64,000 nt of DNA from Terriglobales bacterium (GTDB taxonomy: Bacteria > Acidobacteriota > Terriglobia > Terriglobales > Acidobacteriaceae). The notes beneath the pieces were generated by a model, which saw nothing but the letters and a program-made list of their open reading frames with translations, was not told where the DNA came from and ran no database searches. The stretch lies in the NCBI GenBank assembly GCA_025462725.1, contig JAOAPE010000001.1, positions 186,001 through 250,000 on the forward strand. The letters are read 5' to 3'. This document shows positions 61,268 through 64,000 of the stretch, piece after piece. The number at the start of each line of letters is the position of its first letter. Within the stretch, counting starts at the first letter, position 1. A program made the translations under genes and the position numbers.

Positions 61268-62158
61268 ATGTCCCACTGCTCGAAAGCATTTCAAAGGAGA
61301 ATGAATTTTGCACTCATCTTCTGTTGCATTTTGACTTCGGAATGTCTCCTCGCTCAGCGGGACGAAGTCACAGGCACTGCTCCTTTGCTCGTCTCAGACG
61401 CAAGCCTGATCGAGTTCCCCAGAGTTCCGCCGCTTGTTGCGCCAACCATCTCCCCTGATCACGCAGGCTCGCCCGCGATCGAAAGAGTCCCAGAATCACG
61501 CCCGAGTGAATCCTTTCAATGGACTCCAGCACTGCGCCAGTCTGCCACGCTCTTGGCGTTCCAGCAGGGAATGATGCTGGGCACTGACAAGTGGGCGCGC
61601 TACAACCTCATGCACGGCCGCTTCTTCCACGATTACTTCAGTTCCATCAAGGGCGTAACTCATTGGGACGACGGCGATCCCGTCTTGGACAACTACCTCG
61701 GACATCCACTTCAGGGCGCTGTCTCCGGCTATATACAGGTGCAAAATGATCCCAAGGGCAGAAGGCTTAAATTCGGCAAGACAAGCCAATACTGGAAGAG
61801 CCGACTGAAAGCAATGGCATGGAATGCCGCATACAGCACACAATTTGAGATTGGCCCGTTGAGCGAGGCCTCGATCGAAAATCTTGGAAGTTATCAGTAT
61901 CAAAACTGCGAATCCTGCAAGATGACCAACGGCGCTGGATACGTCGATCTCGTCGTGACGCCGCTAGGCGGATTCGGTTGGATGTTGGCTGAAGACGCGA
62001 TGGATCGCTACGTTGTCGAGCGGTTGGAGACGAAGCTGAAACCAGGCTTCTGGAGAAATCTCGTTCGCGCCACCCTGAATCCCGCCCGCATCGGGGCAAA
62101 CGCCCTTCGCATGAAGGCCCCTTGGTATCGCGACAACCGTCCAGCGCAAGGGGAGTAA
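61268..62158 (+). CDS. Secreted protein, paralogue of the divergent neighbour
   Basis: The 296-residue protein has an N-terminal KAFQRRMNFALIFCCILTSECLLAQ signal peptide. The conserved part has WDDGDPVLDNYLGHPLQGAVSGYIQVQNDPKG, QYWKSRLKAMAWNAAYSTQFEIGP, MTNGAGYVDLVVTPLGGFGWM and APWYRDNR. GGAGGGCCCC just before ATG 61268 fixes the start; a later ATG at 61301 is only one base after GGAGA. It contains CESCKMTNG, a CxxC pair missing in its paralogue. Function unknown; see the divergent partner. Confidence 0.65.
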   Translation: MSHCSKAFQRRMNFALIFCCILTSECLLAQRDEVTGTAPLLVSDASLIEFPRVPPLVAPTISPDHAGSPAIERVPESRPSESFQWTPALRQSATLLAFQQGMMLGTDKWARYNLMHGRFFHDYFSSIKGVTHWDDGDPVLDNYLGHPLQGAVSGYIQVQNDPKGRRLKFGKTSQYWKSRLKAMAWNAAYSTQFEIGPLSEASIENLGSYQYQNCESCKMTNGAGYVDLVVTPLGGFGWMLAEDAMDRYVVERLETKLKPGFWRNLVRATLNPARIGANALRMKAPWYRDNRPAQGE

Positions 62159-62266
62159 CACAGCAAGCGCCCCACTCTCCCGCAAGGACGCAACTGAAGT
62201 TAGCGGCAAAAATCGCCCTGCTGTCGCGAGTGACATGCATTGCTGTTCAAACGGCAGACTGACGCT

Positions 62267-62647
62267 TTAGGTTCCCGCTTCTCTCTCGCTGCTGGTCACC
62301 ACGGCGAAGAATGCCGCAATCACTTCGCCATCATCACGCACAAACTTCATGTCGCGATACTTGATCGCGGAGGTCACGATAGAACCGTTCTTGTGCCGCC
62401 CACGAAAGGTGATTGGAACATTGAACTGCGGAGTATCGATGGCCTGCTGAGCGTTTCTCATCTCTGCGTCATCCGCCAGCACGGATGGCCACGGAAGGTT
62501 CTTTAACTCCTCCTCCGTATAGCCGAGCAGGTCACAAAACAACTGATTCACGCTGATAAATTTATGAGCGGCTCCATCGAACACGAATGCCGGCACTGGC
62601 AGAATTTGGAGGGTTCGCTTCAGTTCTGCTTCATTGTTCCTGGGCAT
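62267..62647 (-). CDS. Stand-alone PAS-domain protein
   Basis: The 126-residue protein is a single PAS domain: FVFDGAAHKFISVNQLFCDLLGYTEEELKNLPWPSVLADDA and HKNGSIVTSAIKYRDMKFVRDDGEVIAAFFAV. PAS domains sense ligands or redox and normally pass the signal to a kinase or cyclase; none is fused here, and no partner gene is adjacent. It may interact in trans with a histidine kinase elsewhere. ATG 62647. Confidence 0.85.
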   Translation of the reverse strand: MPRNNEAELKRTLQILPVPAFVFDGAAHKFISVNQLFCDLLGYTEEELKNLPWPSVLADDAEMRNAQQAIDTPQFNVPITFRGRHKNGSIVTSAIKYRDMKFVRDDGEVIAAFFAVVTSSEREAGT

Positions 62648-62832
62648 GAAAAATGATTGTAGCAGGCCCTAACGCTGACGTTAGTACAGCCATTTCACTT
62701 CCTGGAGAATGGCTAGAGCACAAACCAGTAATATCTCCGCCCTGAAGCTCTCAAATGCTGTCCCGCGCGAAAATCTAGACGTAGTGGCGCGGGCGACTGA
62801 TGCCCCACGTTCGGAAGCTAACGTGGTAATCC

Positions 62833-63111
62833 TTACTGCTTCGGTGTATCAGGTGTGGTTTCGGTTTTCCCTTCGATTTTTCCAGCGCCCTTCTTGGTGG
62901 CGTGAGCGCCTTTGTTCACGCCCTTTTTCGTTGCGTGCGTGGTCGCGTGATAACCCTTCGTGGTTCCCTTTTTTACCGCGCTGCCGGTTTTCTTAGCTGC
63001 ATTCGCGGTGGAATGGGCTGCGTCTTTGGTGTCGTCCTTCGCGGTGTCCTGCGCGAACGCCGTCAAAGACATCAGGCTGGCAAACAGAATTGCTGCTGCA
63101 AATTTCTTCAT
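62833..63111 (-). CDS. Secreted Lys/Ala/Thr-rich low-complexity protein
   Basis: The 92-residue protein has a signal peptide (FAAAILFASLMSLTAFAQ) and a basic, repetitive mature part with ATKKGVNKGAHATKKGAGK and HSTANAAKKTGSAVKKGTTK. The units KKG(x)nAT are histone H1-like in composition but exported. It may bind anionic polymers such as DNA, LPS or peptidoglycan; this is inference. GAGGAG 8 nt before ATG 63111 fixes the start. The larger frame from 63432 is not real. It is divergent from the DUF5009 gene. Confidence 0.75.
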   Translation of the reverse strand: MKKFAAAILFASLMSLTAFAQDTAKDDTKDAAHSTANAAKKTGSAVKKGTTKGYHATTHATKKGVNKGAHATKKGAGKIEGKTETTPDTPKQ

Positions 63112-63225
63112 TGTGGAGCTCCTCAATTTTTTTTTATGGCTAGCAGGTGAGATGCGGGCCAATGCTGAATTGCTGTATCGCAAGCCGTGTTTTGGGAGAT
63201 ATACTGCCGACCATCGGCTGCCAGA

Positions 63226-64000
63226 ATGTCTGAATCCAATGTTGCGACAATCGAACGCGCTCAGGCGGAAATCCCCGCTCCAAACTTGAACCTGAGCGTC
63301 CCCGCTTCTTCGCGCATGGTCTCCCTCGACGTCTTCCGCGGCATGACCGTAGCCGCGATGATCTTGGTGAACAATTCCGGCGGCAGATCTTACGCGCCAC
63401 TGGAACACGCCGAATGGCACGGTTGGACACACACTGACCTGATATTTCCATTCTTCCTTTTCATCGCCGGTGTCTCTATGGCACTGTCGTTTTCCCGCCG
63501 CGTCGAAAAGGGCGACACCCGCCGGGCACTCCTTCTACACACCGTGAAACGCGGCGTCATCATCTTCGCCATCGGACTCTGGCTGAATCTCTTTCCATAT
63601 TTTTTCGACGCCGCTCGATATCAGAACCTCCGCATTCCCGGAGTCCTGCAACGCATCGGATTCTGTTACATCTTCGCCGGAGCCGCATACCTGCTGCTCA
63701 GTAAGCGCGCGCGGTTCGCATTCATCGTCACCGCGCTCCTCGGATACTGGGCCGCAATGACGCTGATCCCCGTTCCCGGAATCGGAGCCGGAGATCTCAG
63801 CCCCAACAACAATCTCGCCGCATACATCGACAACGCGATCTTTTCCGCAAAACACATGTGGCAACACCGCCCGTGGGATCCCGAAGGATTGCTCAGCAGC
63901 ATCCCCGCCATCTGCACTCTTCTGATCGGAACATTCGTCGGCGAGTGGATGCTCTCACTTCCCACTTGGCAGGACAAAATAAAACGCCTGGTCGCAGTCG
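63226..64000 (+). CDS. DUF5009 / HGSNAT-like acyltransferase membrane protein, 3' end missing
   Basis: An open frame from ATG 63226 to the window edge encodes 258 residues. After a short tail it starts SSRMVSLDVFRGMTVAAMILVNNSGG, the signature of the NagX/DUF5009 branch related to heparan-alpha-glucosaminide N-acetyltransferase. HTDLIFPFFLFIAGVSMALSF and IPGVLQRIGFCYIFAGAAYLL follow, with about six transmembrane helices seen so far. Such proteins may acetylate glucosamine-containing sugars across the membrane. The full protein should have about ten helices. It is related to the DUF1624 protein at 6752. Confidence 0.85.
   Translation, partial: MSESNVATIERAQAEIPAPNLNLSVPASSRMVSLDVFRGMTVAAMILVNNSGGRSYAPLEHAEWHGWTHTDLIFPFFLFIAGVSMALSFSRRVEKGDTRRALLLHTVKRGVIIFAIGLWLNLFPYFFDAARYQNLRIPGVLQRIGFCYIFAGAAYLLLSKRARFAFIVTALLGYWAAMTLIPVPGIGAGDLSPNNNLAAYIDNAIFSAKHMWQHRPWDPEGLLSSIPAICTLLIGTFVGEWMLSLPTWQDKIKRLVAV

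Overview
The window looks like a chromosomal segment of an acidobacterium of the Terriglobia ('Candidatus Koribacter'-like) type. I infer this from content, not from a search: moderately GC-rich DNA, a Ser/Thr kinase fused to a TolB/PD40-like propeller, many secreted proteins ending in AQ cleavage sites, a HAF-repeat lipoprotein, pilin-like and DUF72, DUF1348, DUF1624 and DUF2905 proteins, and intergenic DNA packed with short degenerate repeats. No tRNA, rRNA, CRISPR array, phage or IS element was recognised.

Layout. 1-12 kb: a truncated secreted protein, an SRPBCC protein, a Gly-rich secreted protein, DoxX, thrS with its terminator, a pilin-like protein, a DedA-like protein, a 51-residue YHS protein, a DUF1624 acyltransferase-like membrane protein, DUF72 and a secreted M28 peptidase. 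12-20 kb: a GH20 hexosaminidase, rsmG, a two-gene unit with a cysteine-peptidase-like protein, a class I glutamine amidotransferase-like hydrolase, nadD, rsfS and a sigma-54 activator. 20-32 kb: a small-multidrug-type transporter preceded by an unlisted 38-residue membrane protein, then rlmH, an MNT/HEPN toxin-antitoxin-type pair and cobO tightly packed; a polysaccharide deacetylase, an OmpA-like protein, a BON protein, an ABC exporter, the kinase, ruvA and a CDF metal exporter. 32-45 kb: a 1000-residue M14-like peptidase, the conserved rpmH-rnpA-yidD-yidC-jag cluster with a clear rpmH promoter, a methyltransferase, gyrA and a MerR regulator. 45-64 kb: a second Gly/Gln-rich secreted protein, a lipid kinase, a TMEM175-like channel, PilZ, DUF2905, the HAF lipoprotein, xseA, fabG, GNAT, HU, folK, an unusually long mnmG, an ECF sigma factor, RNase H, a phosphoesterase, a divergent pair of paralogous secreted proteins, a PAS protein, a Lys/Ala-rich secreted protein and a truncated DUF5009 membrane protein.

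The most unusual signal is the repeat landscape. Intergenic regions carry (i) heptamer arrays such as GCTAANN, CTACGAN, GAAACTN, TGACTAC and ATTACNA, (ii) nonamer arrays such as TCCGTGNNN, CCTCTGTGN and CCTTTGCGN, and (iii) about 40-bp elements (here A, D and E). Most heptamer families contain a stop codon on at least one strand, and because 7 is not a multiple of 3 an intact array closes all three frames. Around ten genes have their stop codon inside, or touching, the first unit of such a repeat. Element E forms the immediate leader of gyrA and of the lipid kinase gene. The tRNA-modification gene mnmG is 802 codons, against about 620-650 in the family, because two blocks made of A, B, C and D repeats lie in frame inside it, and its heptamer units have lost the stop triplets seen in the free copies. 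The rest of the window is ordinary housekeeping and accessory content; I see no clear new defence or biosynthetic system.
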